DNA of 64,000 nucleotides from Agarophyton chilense (Eukaryota; Rhodophyta; Florideophyceae; Gracilariales; Gracilariaceae). Below the pieces are notes generated by a model that saw only the letters and a list, made by a program, of their open reading frames with translations, had not been told where the DNA came from and did not search any database. Where the stretch lies: NCBI GenBank assembly GCA_030374765.1, contig JARGXX010000003.1:1-64000 (forward strand), written 5' to 3'. The translations under genes and the position numbers were made by a program. Shown here piece by piece: positions 19,106 to 29,750 of this stretch; the first letter of the stretch is position 1; every line of letters begins with the position of its first letter.

Positions 19106-19768
19106 TTGCAACTCGAGGAAACCACTGTAGAAGTAGAGCTCACAAGACAATCTTCGGGAAGTCGAGAAACAGGGCGAGGAATAGAAAAACGGCGGACAAG
19201 AGGAGTGGATTACGAGAACGTAGTAGCAGATGGCAGAGAAGAAGAACTTTATGTTTTGGAAAAGCATTTTGTAAGTGCATCTGGTGGAGAACAGGGGTTT
19301 GGCGGTAGAAATAGATCGGGGACTGCAGATGGCATGCGTGTTAGAAGAGCAAAAATAGTATCGGCAGTGGCAGCGAGGACTGCTATGAGTGACCAAGAAA
19401 GATTTGAAAGCGGAGGAAAACGATCTGTTGCAGAGAACGAGGAAGAGGGTGTAGAGGCTTTGGAGAAGGATGTCAGTATGTTACCACGTAGTGCTTTGGT
19501 TCAGAAGGTGAATGTTTTGAAGGGGGGTTTGAGTAAGGTGAAGGATGATTACTTTAGTGTGATTGTGAGTCTGAAGTTGACCCAAAAAGAAGTGTATCGC
19601 TTGAGGGGAGAGGTAAGTCAACAGAATGTGTTGGCGGACAGCTTGAGGGAAGCGTTGAACACTTTGAATAAGGGAGGGAAAGAGCTTGGATCGGGAGAGA
19701 TGGCGAAGAGACGTAAGTATGACATTGCAATACAGGAGAGCTTCTATGGGTTTGCACGGTATGTGTAG
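19106..19768 (+). CDS. Hypothetical charged coiled-coil protein, truncated by Gypsy-D LTR
   Basis: 220 codons rich in Glu, Arg and Lys, with a heptad-like segment near the C-terminus (VYRLRGEVSQQ ... LADSLREALNTL) that suggests a coiled coil. The last bases and the TAG stop are contributed by the Gypsy-D LTR (TGTAGTATCC from 19764), so the frame was cut by that insertion. I do not recognise a family. It could be a host gene remnant or the N-terminal Gag of an older retroelement, since Gypsy-D Gag also begins with a coiled-coil region. Upstream frames are broken. Confidence 0.4.
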   Translation: MQLEETTVEVELTRQSSGSRETGRGIEKRRTRGVDYENVVADGREEELYVLEKHFVSASGGEQGFGGRNRSGTADGMRVRRAKIVSAVAARTAMSDQERFESGGKRSVAENEEEGVEALEKDVSMLPRSALVQKVNVLKGGLSKVKDDYFSVIVSLKLTQKEVYRLRGEVSQQNVLADSLREALNTLNKGGKELGSGEMAKRRKYDIAIQESFYGFARYV

Positions 19769-20481
19769 TATCCGCTCTAACGGAGAGAGTAGACACTTGC
19801 GACAGCGTTCGGACTGCCGACGGGTCGCTTGCGGCGAAGGAAAAGGGGTGGTAGAGCTACAACACCAGCGAGCTGGAAGTGGGGTGTAAGGCCACTACTC
19901 GCCAGCGAGGGTGAACGGTGCAACTCTAAAACGTTGATGGAACGTAGGTACGAGACGGCTCGTGAAGTGGTTGGGGGCTGACTATCTATCATAGCTCGTC
20001 CGGATCTCTGGTTTAGGAATCCTAAGCGAGGAACAGAATAGTCATGATGCCCATGTTGTCTCATTTACTTGGAGTCGGTGCTCACCTCTGGTAAACTATA
20101 TACTGTGTACCAGGGTGAGTGCGCAAATAAATATATATAAATTATACCCAGTGGTCAGCCACTTAGCCAAACCACTGTATGGGTATGGTCCCTAATGGAC
20201 GTCTAGCTAAAAAGGGTAGTAAAGACCTCCACGTGGATCGCTACTACATGCGCCGTTGCCAATATGGCATTCCCTTAGGAAGGGTCGCAACTATGCGCGC
20301 GCCGTGGTAAGCCACTCTAGCCATAACGCCACGTGTTCCACTAAGACATTCTGTCTCTAGGCATCCTATGCGGGATGCCACTTCATATCACAATGCTGAT
20401 GATAACACTCACTTATGAATTCCAATTCCGACTTCGCGGAAAACCAACCTATCGGATTCCCCGGCATAGTAGAATACTACA
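19764..20481 (-). repeat. Gypsy-D 3' LTR (718 bp)
   Basis: Termini TGTAGTAT ... ATACTACA are inverted repeats. The first 170 bp recur at 41884-42056 and the whole length recurs, diverged, at 45517-46233. The left flank is GTATG; the matching right flank of the element is lost. Confidence 0.88.
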
Positions 20482-20505
20482 TTTACCCCTCGTTAAGCGC
20501 GAACC

Positions 20506-22329
20506 ATGGAGGACGCAAGAAGATTTTATACGCAGTTGGACCGGTGTTCCGGGTACTCATCGTCATCACGAATTCCTCGCGGCCCGACCAACTCTTACAG
20601 TTCTCAACAGCATTCTGCTCCTCACCGCTCTTCAGCTCGATCTCTCGCGATGGATCCGAACGACGGGTCCAACCCGTTCCAGCCCTCCTCTAAGGATGCT
20701 TCTGGGGCTTCGTCCAACACTGCTGGTTATGCGTCGCAGCCTACTGCTCAACTCAGTCCATACCGTTTGTTCCCTACACCGTACACCGGATTTCGGTCGG
20801 TACCGTTACCTCAGCCAACCGTGGCTCCGATGCCGAACGCGGCTTACGTCGCCTCTGCGGGTGTGATTCGAGCTCCTTCTCGTCGTGCTCAGCGGAGCTA
20901 CCCGCACCCTGCGGATTTCTATGGACGAGATCCTCTCGACAACGTTGAACTTTTCGCGCAAGCGCCCTGGTTTGATCCAGTTGCTATCCGCGATGACGCG
21001 TTGATAAAACAGTATGTACACGGTGGGTACTTCCCTGACGATATTCCGGAACACGCGATTTATAGCGACGACTGGGCGAGCCATATTGCTTTGCCAGACA
21101 ACGCGATTGCGCGATATTCAACAGAAACCTTGTCCGAAGCCCGTACGCGGTTCATCAAGCTGATTTACCAGCGTCTTCACCGATTCATCAGTATGGTTCT
21201 CCTCTCGCAGGACGGGGAACAAGATACCTGGAACGCCCGTACCAACAGTGAAGGTTACTCGTATATCGAGACACTCGTTGAAGTCGATGTTAGCGGTTCG
21301 CGCGGTGTGCGCGGTGTGCGTGATGCAGCTCTCTGATTTCAGCAACCTCTTCTCCGTGCGGAGTACCGCTTCCTTCGAAAGCGTGACATTCCCTATTGGG
21401 ATTATCCCCGTTGAGAACGTCGTACTCGATCACGTTTGGGCTATTTGGTGCCGTATCAAATGATCGAGATTGACCGCATCCGGCGGAACGCGCGCTTCGG
21501 GCGCTACATCGGTATTCCGGAGCATTGGGCGGCGATCGAGAGTCCTCGTCGTTGCCCTGTGGTGCCCCCACCGGCGATCTCCTACATCGGGTCCGCGTTG
21601 GTTAACGACCCGTTCTCGGGATATTGGACGGTGGTTTATACCGAGTTTATCGCCAAGATGGCCGTCTTCCTCCTGTGGGATGCTTATGCTACCTTTAGAG
21701 TTTGGTTCATGTCGCCCACAGCGCGAAAGTATCTGAGAGAACTCGATCTTTCCCTTGTCCTGGGATCCCGTACGAACCATGCCAACTTCCTCCATCTTGT
21801 GGATTTGACCGACAGTGTCGATTGGTCTGGAGTGCCAGCTTATCAATCCGCTCGCTGAAACCGTGCAAGACACCACGACCATTCTCCTGGAAGAACAACA
21901 AGTGCTGGAGATTTCGTTTGGTACGACCCCTGGACGCGCCAGTTGATCACCTCCGAGCAGGCTTGCTTTCTTCGGGAGAACCCGCGTGACATGCCACCGA
22001 ACGAGCTTACTGGATACGTGTACGATGCTACTCCATCCGAGAACGGAGAGGAACCGTATGAGGAAGCGCCGGGAGCTGAGGCTGAACTCGGTTACGAGGA
22101 CGAGCCAGAGCTGGCAGGCGTATCGACTTCCGTCGATCAATCCGCAGCGGCGGGAGTTGCTCAAGAGTACTTTCATGGGTTTACCCAACAACCGAGTGCA
22201 ATGCCGGTCGAAGATCCACGCTCGGATCCGCTGAGGCAGTTCCTCTTAGATGCAGGCTTTCCCGTGGACCCAGTTGAGGGTGACTGCGCACAGCTTCTTG
22301 CGAACCTGCGTGCTCGCACGTCTCTTTGA
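20506..22329 (+). pseudogene. Gypsy-D antisense ORF (unknown protein, related to Gypsy-E antisense ORF)
   Basis: Lies on the strand opposite to Gypsy-D pol, starting 24 bp after the 3' LTR and convergent with pol. About 607 codons stay in one frame, broken only by nonsense codons (TGA near 21334, 21412 and 21856) and with no indel, so it was coding until recently. The N-terminus is Ser/Pro/Gln-rich (first ATG 20506, a second at MDPNDGSNPFQP). The centre is aromatic and hydrophobic. The segment around 21561-21690 (VPPPAISYIGS ... YWTVVYTEF) aligns with VPTPPVLAYFGS ... YYLIWSIAL of the Gypsy-E antisense protein. The C-terminus is acidic. No known domain was recognised. Extra ORFs, some antisense, are known between pol and 3' LTR in plant Tat-lineage gypsy elements, but I see no link to those. 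Confidence 0.72.
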
Positions 22330-22367
22330 TGATCCTAGAAAAGACTCTTAGTTAACACCCTTGCAGT

Positions 22368-22387
22368 GGTATCTTGATACCAATAAA
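22368..22387 (+). terminator. Hairpin and AATAAA after the antisense ORF
   Basis: A perfect 6-bp-stem palindrome (GGTATC-TT-GATACC) is followed at once by AATAAA, about 55 bp after the antisense ORF stop. This is a plausible polyadenylation signal for the plus-strand transcript. The following 200 bp (to 22601) hold pyrimidine-rich direct repeats (CTTCTCGCTTCTCGAGTT; GTGTCTTCACGTT) and no gene. Confidence 0.45.
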
Positions 22388-22601
22388 ACTCCGGTGACTT
22401 CGTGTCTTCACGTTCCCTTCTTATCTTCTAGTCTTTATCTCTTCTCGCTTCTCGAGTTCTTAACTTCTTCTTCTCACTTCTCGAGTTTGTCCTAGGTGAT
22501 AATCAGTAAATGTCCTTTGCTTGCGTGTCTTCACGTTTCCTCTTCATGATTTCTTGTTTTCTTCTCGCTTTTCGAGTTTTTACTACCTTTGTAGCCCATA
22601 C

Positions 22602-24938
22602 TTAGAAATGGGATGTGCCCATGAGCCCGACTATCGAGGAGTCGATCTCCGCGGGTAGTGGTAATCGCATGCGTCGATGATATCGCACGAGCTGTGAACG
22701 GGGGAGATGAGCTATAGGTTCGCACGTATCCGCTTCCAGAGGAAAACCGTACCAACGGACTCAATACAGTAGTTCTCTAGTATCTTCATGCTCGCCATAT
22801 TCACCTATGCGATCCATAACATGTTCCTGGGCGTTTGCCATTGCTTTCGCTGTTGGCGCGAGACCCCTGTTAACAGGTTTGATATGCCTTAGGGCTGACC
22901 CAAGCGTCTCTGTGTTAGCAGTCTCAGCGTCGCTAAGCGTTCGCTCGTCGACTAACTGTCGTTCTGCCCGCAGAGGCAGTGTACTCATTCCTTGACAACC
23001 TTTCTCAGATAAAGAGCTATCCTGTTTTCCTGGTTCGATAGAAGCGTACTTCCTGCTACTTCCCAATTCGGATGAACTTCCTTCGGTTTATCCGATTCTG
23101 ACCGCTGTTGGGTGGACGTTGGTGCTTGCACCACGACAGCAGACGATACCTCTTCTCCTTCCTGCCCACGAGGGATGGGAGCCGATATCGGCGGAACAGC
23201 GAGTGGCGCTTCACCTGACGGTTCAGCCTGAAGCGGCAAAGGCGCGTTTTCGCGTGTACTCGTTTCCAAGTTCTTGGGGTCAAAGTCCAAAACATCTTTC
23301 CTGTTTTCAGGTTCCATTTCTGTACTTACGGGTGTGCGCGTGCCACGGGGCATATCCCGATACTTTGGAAGCCGTCCGTGATTGGCGTACGCACCCGCCG
23401 GCGGTGGGAGATCAGGAGCTTTTTCCTCCGCTCGAGCAATTGGTGGCGGTTCACTCTTCCCGGAGTCACTTGGGCTTTTGCCTTAACGTTCCGTCGCACT
23501 TGCCTCCTTAGTTCTACCAGATACCTTGACTTCCACTTGCAGGTCAGGCGCGACTTCAACGCGATCTCGCGATACACGTTCAACGTCCTCACCTTTCTTG
23601 ATGACCACTGTGTCTTCATCAAGGTCCACCACCTTGAAGGGTCCAGCGGCTATCGGCAACAACTTATGACGAGATTCTTGCTGTTTGTCCGGTCTTTCAA
23701 CTCGCAGGAAGACGTGACCTCCTACTCGGATTTCCGGACTTCCTCTTCGCCTTCTGGCTTCATAGTTTCACTTGTAGCGAGCTTGCGTCTTTGATAACTC
23801 CTTAGCGGCTTCTTCGGCTCTGGCCTTCAGGTCATTCCTCCATTTCAGATGGTACTTAGCCGGGGTCGGCGCGTCCAATTCTGTCACGTCGTCGAGCGCA
23901 ACCGGTAAAGCCGGAGGAATACGTGAGAGCACGATGTCGAACGGTGCCGTCTTTTTAGAGGTATGCACTTGCGTATTGTACGCGTAGCACAGAGTATCTG
24001 TTAACATGGCCCATTCTTTCGGGTGGTCCGCGATGTAGTGTCGTAATGCTGCTATCAGCGTGCGGTTGAAACGCTCCACCTGACCGTTGCATTGCGGATG
24101 ATAGGTCGTGGTAAACACGTTTCGAATGCCCCTAATGTGGCAAACATTCTGAAAGAACTTCGCAACGAATTGCTTCCCATTATCTGATAACAGAACTTCT
24201 GGTCGTCCGTATTTAAGTACCCAGTGTTTGATAAACGCCTGTGCGATTACGGCTGCGGTTATCCGATTCAGCGGCACAGTCCGCACTAGCTTCGAGAAGC
24301 GGTCGGTGATTACCAATAGGTAGCGACAACCTCGCCTTGAGCGAATCAATTCCCCTAGGATGTCGATACTCACGTATTGTAAAGCTTTCGCCTGGAATAA
24401 CGTCATCGGTTTCCGCTTCCTGTAAAGCTTCACGCGATTCTTTGCACATGTTGTACACAACCTCACTGTAGCATGGCAGTCCATTTCCAAAGTAGGCCAG
24501 GAAAAATCTCTTCTTAGAGTCATGAACAACTTCGTTCCTCCTGGATGACCAGACAGCCTGCTGTAGTGTGCCAGATGGAGTATTCAACTCTTCAAGACGT
24601 ATGGAATCACGATTTGATCATGCTTTTCGATATGTCTTAACAGTATTCCTCGTGAATCGAGTGAAAAGGGGAGCTCCTCACCCCCGTTAAGACGAGAGCG
24701 TATCGACGCACAAAACGTATCGGCGTGTTGCTCATTGAGGAGCTCAGTGCACGAGATTCGCTCCAGTTGAACTGAGGAGTCAGTGTCGGCTAATGCAAGG
24801 AACGGATCTGCATACGAATAATCATCAAGGGTCTCTTGTTCCTCTTCTTCAAAAGATGGTGAATGGGTCTCCATGTAGAAGCAAAGTATCTCTTCATCGA
24901 TTTCGCCTTGGGTTTCGCCCAGTGTTTTGAGTCGCAAT
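22602..24938 (-). pseudogene. Gypsy-D integrase, C-terminal tail and chromodomain
   Basis: Reads from the RNase H-integrase linker (24937-24584) through the integrase core (24529-23768: CHATVRLCTTC zinc pair, DILGELI, LLSDNGKQF, GQVERFNRT) and a long charged tail to a C-terminal chromodomain-like segment (VRWYGFPLEADTCEPIAHL, 22760-22690) ending TAA at about 22602. The chromodomain places it among chromoviruses, whose integrase tail directs insertion to modified chromatin. Stops occur at several points, including a TGA just before the chromodomain. The Plavaka-like transposon is inserted at its upstream edge. Confidence 0.85.
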
Positions 24939-25148
24939 ACGTCAGTGTTCTCGGAATGCTAGTTCAGTGGTCAAAAAGGACGAATTGAAATAACCGAAAA
25001 ACCTGTGAATTTATCCTAATTTGGAGGTGTTAATTTCCGAAAATATTTTCATTCGTTCATTAGTGCTAGTTTGTATGGGAAGGAAAACTAGCACATATCC
25101 GCAGTTTTTCTAGTTTTGATGGAGGTAAAACTAGCGTGAATCTTTCTG

Positions 25149-27317
25149 TCGCCGCAGTTTAGGTCCATTGGTTTCGCCCCCTCCACCATCTTCGATCCCC
25201 ACAAACGCTTCTCCGCAACCCTCTTCCAGAAAGACGCAATCCATGTCCTCAAACAACAGCTCGCCCTCGCACACTTCAAGAACACCTTTTTCCACCCCAT
25301 CTCCAAAACATCCGCCTCCGGCTCCCCCGCCTTCGCACACCCCATGGCAGCCACCCTCTGCTCAAAAGTCGTCCACGCACTCAGGACCGCCATCATGCAG
25401 TCCACAAAAGATAACATCGTCTGGCATCTCCCTCACTCCACCGGTATCGACTCCTTCATCGGCCTCGTCCAAATCTACTCCGACAAGTCCTCTACCTCTC
25501 TCAAATCTTCTTCCATCACCTCCTACCCCCTCCACATCACCCTTCTCAACTTCTCCGACTCCTTTCGCCGCAAATGCATCTCCGACAATCTCACACTCCT
25601 CGGCTATCTTCTCACCTCCTTCACCCCAATCACTCCTTCTCCAGATGCAGATATCATCAATCATTCCTCCCCCATCCCCCGCCAAACAAAAATGGAACTC
25701 ATACAACAGACCATCTCCTCCCTCCTTCAACCTCTCTTCTCTTCCGCCCTCCCTGGATTCCCCTTCCGCGACGCAGACGGCGTTCTTCGTCAATGCCACC
25801 CCATCATCGCCAGCTACTGCGCAGACATTCCCGAGGCAAAGGATATTCTCGCCATCTCCCACGGCACCCGCCCCCAGCACCCATGCCACAGATGCTCTGT
25901 CCCTCGCTCACAACTCCACCAACACTCTCACGCCCATCCCCCTCGATCTCTTCCCCTCACCCTTGCAGCCCGCAACAAACACTTCTCCCTCCTCAAGGAC
26001 TCCGAAGCAGCTCTCCTCGCCCGCAAGCCAAGAGTCTCGCGCAACTTCAAGGAACAAGCTCTCCAAGCACTCCACTCCCTCTCCCTCGCAAAATACCCCT
26101 CCCTCTTCGAGTCTTACCCCCTTTTCAACATCACCCCCCTCCTCACCCCATACAACATCTTCCCCTTCGAACCCCTCCACAACTTCCACCTCGGCGTTTC
26201 CAAACTCATCAAGCTCGCCGCCATCGAACGTCTCAGATCAGAACACCTCTTCACCACCATCAGCTCCACAAACTCCCGCCGTTCCTTCCACTCCGTCCGC
26301 ACCTCCATCCTCAAGCACTCCAACTTCATCCTCACCGCCATCGAAAATCATTCCCCAGCTACCGGCCTCCACATCAACTTCTTTACTTCCGAAAGCGGGC
26401 AGTCCCTCAACGACTTCTTCACAACTGACGGCGTCCGTGGCATGCTAGAAGCAAAAGACTACCGCGCCCTCGACATGGTCTTCCCCTTCAACGGCGCCTT
26501 CTTCGACCGCTGCTTTGACGAAGCCAATTCCGCTCCCATCACAACCGTGTTCTCCAAGTACACAGACCTCCTCCTCACCTCCATGTGCTACAACTCCGTC
26601 CCCGAATGGACCACTTCTCGTCTTGCCAAACTCGCTTCCCAAATCCATTCCTTCAAGCACAGAGCTGTCGATGTTCTCGGTCCATACCATACCTCCAACC
26701 TTGGCACCCTCAAATTCCACCTCCTCGATCACATCGTAGACAACATTCGACGCTTTGGGGGTCTCCACTTCAACGATGCAGGCATCTTCGAACAAGCCCA
26801 TACCCTCTTCAAAGCACAATACTCCCGAACCTCCAAGCGCAGACCCACCGCGCACAACGAAACTATCCGTGCCATCGAACGCTCCGATGCCGTCAACAAT
26901 TGCATTTCTCTCTCCCCTGATCCTTCCGTCACCTCATCCTCCCATGCCCCTCCTCCTCCCTTCCAAGCCCGCAAACCAGGTTTCGTCCGTGATGGCAAGC
27001 ACACCTCCTTTTCTGATCTCATCACCGCTCACAAATTCCTTCGAGCAAACCCCCACTCAAGAATCTCTTCCCTTCAAGACCTCTTCTCCCCAGACACTAT
27101 GGCCATCATCTCACAGATTGTAACCCTTGCACTCCCCTCCTTTGTGACACTCACACTCGAAACACTAGCTCTCAACCAATACTCCCCCACTCTCCGCCAA
27201 ACCCGTTTCAAATTCCTCAATTCCGCATACGTCGTCGGCGGCGTCACCCCAACCCTAGACGACTACATCGTCGATCGAAACGGCTCTGATCCGTGCTTTG
27301 CACGGTGTTGTCTGTGA
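25149..27317 (+). pseudogene. Plavaka-like transposase, N- and C-terminally truncated
   Basis: Open frame of about 720 codons. The first ATG is at 25344, but similarity to the second copy (42078-44970) already starts near 25170 (FDPHKRFSATLF), so coding sequence extends upstream of that ATG. Family-like blocks include GFPFRDADGVLRQCHP, HPCHRCSVPRSQL (CxxC pair) and FEPLHNFHLGVSKLIK, and a C-terminal block TLKFHLLDHIVDNIRRFGG followed by FNDAGIFEQAHTLFK. The C2H2-type finger at the N-terminus of copy 2 (CCFSSCSF ... RHQRRCHH) is absent here. The last 13 residues (RNGSDPCFARCCL) come from unrelated sequence, so the C-terminus is also replaced. Cut-and-paste transposition in the nucleus is the expected role. 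Family assignment rests on memory of Plavaka and Tnp2-like proteins. Confidence 0.7.
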
Positions 27318-27397
27318 AAACATGCATCTGTAGCGTTATATTCGTGTTGCACTGCACACATCTACCTTGACCGCGCGAGTGCACACGTGTCGCTTGC

Positions 27398-27753
27398 ACG
27401 AATATTCCTCCGCCTGCGGGGAGTGCTACCGCATGCCATTGGCCAGCTTTCCTACACGTGTCGACATCCTCCAATCACGTGCCGTGGCACTCTTGGTTCC
27501 GCCGCACGCGCGAGTGCCATGGCACGCCATTGGCGAGCCCGAGTACACGTGTCTCCGTCCTTGAATCCTGCGACGTGGCACTCCTGTTCCGCCACCCAGC
27601 CTAGTGCCACGGCACGCTATTGGTCATCTGTTACACGTGTGTCGCCGTTGACCAATCCCATGCCGTGGCACTCTTGTTCCGCGGCCAAGTGGCCCATTCG
27701 TATCACACGCAGCGACACACACACAAACACAAACATGTGCTTTAGTAGTCGAC
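27398..27753. repeat. Tandem promoter-like units (CCAAT, ACACGTGT, GTGCCRYGGCAC)
   Basis: About three units of roughly 110 bp, each combining a palindrome GTGCC[AG][CT]GGCAC, an ATTGG (reverse CCAAT) box and ACACGTGT (G-box-like). The stretch 27592-27753 is repeated at about 97 percent identity at 28979-29157. No coding signal. Confidence 0.7.
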
Positions 27754-28740
27754 GAGTGGCTCTGTAGCGTGCTTTGCACGCGTTCGACAGTTTACATATG
27801 TTGAGAAAAAGCTTTTACAGTAGTTCGTAGCAATTGTCGGCGGTGAGTGTATTTTACACCTCCACTTACGCGGGAGCGACCTTTATGGGGTTTACGCTCT
27901 CCACTTTGAGGTCAACTGTGTTTCTCACTCTCGAATCTTGTCTGTCGCCTTGTCGTGGTCTTATTTGGCCCTCCTTCCCTGTCTTTCTTTTCATTGCGTC
28001 ATCTGCGCTTCTCAGTCTGTTCTACCGATTCATTGTTTTGTCTCACAGCTGCGTGGTTACGCTGTTGTCTTCTCAAAACTTCAGTTGCATCGATTGACGG
28101 TATTTTCGGCATACTTGGGCAAAGAGTCCGCTTTGTGTGCGTGGACGTGTCATGGCGTACCTCGTTCAAACTATTTCACACGCAGTAAGCTCACCCTTAC
28201 AGCGCTCATGAGCCCGATGATGAGCCCAGTGCTAAGCGCGCAATGAGGCGCCGTTTCACTCATACGCAAGATTTAAAAAGCCGTGGTTTGTGTGACAAAC
28301 CGTGGTTTGTGTGAAAACCCATGCTTTGTGTGAGAAACCGTACTTTTTTGACTTGGCTCGCAGCGCCCACGTGCGCAATTGTGTGCCCAACGGTAAGCGC
28401 GCAGTGAGGCATGATTGCACTGAAACGCAATCGGCGTTTGTTTGTCAAGCGCGGCGAATTCTAGCGCGTTCTCGGTTACGACGCCTGCGTTCTTCGGCCT
28501 GTTCTGAAGTTTCAGCTCTTCGTCGTACAGCAGCACGCTTGCACTGTTGCCTTCTGCGAGCTTTGGCTGCATCGGTTGAAGGTACGGTCGGCATGAGAGC
28601 GTCAAAAAACCACGTTGGTGCGTGTGGACGTCTCACCGCGTTCCCATCTAAGTTTCCCCTAGTGCCAAAAGTGTTCGCAACTGTGTGCCCAGCAGTGGGC
28701 GCGGAATGAGGACTCATTGCAGTCATACGCGGTGTGTGAG
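27754..28740. repeat. Repeat-rich noncoding interior of transposon 1
   Basis: No gene seen. It holds a duplicated block (about 27950-28260 and 28440-28740, diverged), three related segments with (G/C)TAAGCGCGCAATGAGGC or similar (about 28230, 28395, 28690), and 3-4 copies of a ~20-bp unit AAACCGTGGTTTGTGTGA (28283-28345). Confidence 0.55.
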
Positions 28741-28925
28741 AAACCCTGCTCTCTGCATTTCTCTTGGAGCGGGGTGGAAAAACCCTGCTCTTGGACTTGT
28801 CTTGGAGCAGGTTGCGAAACCCTGCTCTTGGACTCGTTCCGGAGCGGGGTGGGGAAACCCTGCTCTTGGAGTTGTCCCGGAGCAGGGTAGAAAACCCTGC
28901 TTTTGGAGTTGTCCCAGAGCAAGGT
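28741..28925. repeat. Minisatellite, about 5 units of 36-40 bp
   Basis: Units of the form AAACCCTGCTCTTGGA ... TTGGAGCAGGG; each unit is itself an inverted repeat (CCCTGCTC / GAGCAGGG) able to form a hairpin. Confidence 0.75.
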
Positions 28926-28978
28926 GTGCAACGGCACGCGATTGGTCTACTGTTACCCACGTGTCACCCTCAGCACTG

Positions 28979-29105
28979 TTCTTCCGCCCAGCCGAGTGCC
29001 ACGGCACGCTATTGGTCATCTGTTACACGTGTGTCGCCGTCGACCAATCCGATGCCGTGGCACTCTTGTTCCGCGGCCAAGTGGCCCATTCGTATCACAC
29101 GCAGC

Positions 29106-29141
<36 letters not shown>

Positions 29142-29157
29142 TGTGCTTTAGTAGTTA
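28979..29157. repeat. Second copy of the promoter-like repeat, with CA microsatellite
   Basis: Near-identical to 27592-27753, but the CA tract is expanded to about 16 dinucleotides (29106-29137). Confidence 0.8.
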
Positions 29158-29161
29158 GAGA

Positions 29162-29238
29162 CTGTCGGCCGACAGAGGTGCGCTCCGACTTCATCGGGGG
29201 TCCCGATGAAGTCCCCGCGCACCTCTGTCGGCCGACAG
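29162..29238. repeat. Hairpin 1 (77-bp near-perfect palindrome)
   Basis: The arms begin and end with the 14-bp self-complementary CTGTCGGCCGACAG and contain AGGTGCGC and GACTTCATCGG. About 37-bp arms pair with a single 3-base mismatch block (TCC against GGG). Confidence 0.9.
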
Positions 29239-29289
29239 AATGCACCGTGTACACCTGGGCGTCCAAAAAATGACAAAATTATACGTATT

Positions 29290-29366
29290 ATGTCGGCCGA
29301 CAGAGGTGCGCGGGGACTTCATCAGGACTTTCGATGAAGTCGGAGCGCACCTCTGTCGGCCGACAG
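29290..29366. repeat. Hairpin 2 (77-bp palindrome)
   Basis: Same design as hairpin 1, but the mismatch block is swapped between the arms. The left arm of hairpin 1 is therefore a perfect complement of the right arm of hairpin 2, and the two hairpins together form a larger inverted repeat. Confidence 0.9.
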
Positions 29367-29411
29367 TCGGCCAACATCTCAGAAACGCATCATGCGTGAT
29401 GTTATGGCGTA

Positions 29412-29475
29412 TTTGTCGGCCGACAGGGGTTCCCTGCGACTTCATCGGTCCACCGATGAAGTCGCAGCACAAGCC
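29412..29475. repeat. Hairpin 3 (shorter relative)
   Basis: TGTCGGCCGACAGGGG followed by a perfect 15-bp-arm hairpin TGCGACTTCATCGGT / ACCGATGAAGTCGCA with a 2-base loop. The outer arm lacks the closing CTGTCGGCCGACAG. Confidence 0.85.
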
Positions 29476-29746
29476 TAGTAAGCAAAAGGGCCAGTAAGGA
29501 GGTAGAAGGTACTCACGACTGCCTTGGTATGGATCTCCACCTAGAGCGGTCAAAAGTGACCAGTAAACTGCAAATGCAGATTAAACTGCATTAAGTGGTC
29601 AAAACACTAAGATGCATGCAGTTCTTATTTCCAAAAATTTTTTTCAGGTACCGAACTAGCGCAATCTGCAACATTTTTAGATTTTTTGGCTTTTTATTTA
29701 CAAAACTAGCTATCTAGCACACTTATCTAGCATTCCGAGAACACAG
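29476..29746 (+). other. Right subterminal region of transposon 1
   Basis: AT-rich noncoding sequence with repeated CTAGC motifs (about 29657, 29705, 29715, 29727), ending in the inverted terminal repeat. No gene. Confidence 0.7.
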
Positions 29747-29750
29747 ACGT

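Larger units (their letters stand above)
24943..29746 (+). mobile_element. Plavaka-like (CACTA-group) DNA transposon 1
   Basis: About 4.8 kb inserted in Gypsy-D pol. The terminal inverted repeats match at 19 of 20 positions: CAGTGTTCTCGGAATGCTAG on the left, its complement ending CCGAGAACACAG on the right. A 4-bp ACGT flanks both sides (24939-24942 and 29747-29750), a likely target duplication. Subterminal GCTAG/CTAGC copies recur at both ends, as in CACTA-type elements. It contains an N-truncated transposase (25149-27317) and 2.4 kb of noncoding repeat-rich sequence with hairpins. The transposase is damaged at both ends, so the copy is probably non-autonomous. Confidence 0.82.

Noticed and set aside
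25168-26448. 426-codon Ser/Pro/Thr-rich frame and a 284-codon frame overlapping the transposase
   Set aside because: They are alternative frames of the C-rich transposase coding strand. Similarity to the second copy follows only the transposase frame.
29162-29475. CRISPR-like array based on repeated CTGTCGGCCGACAG
   Set aside because: Spacing is irregular, the intervals are arms of hairpins and not unique spacers, and the context is a eukaryotic transposon.
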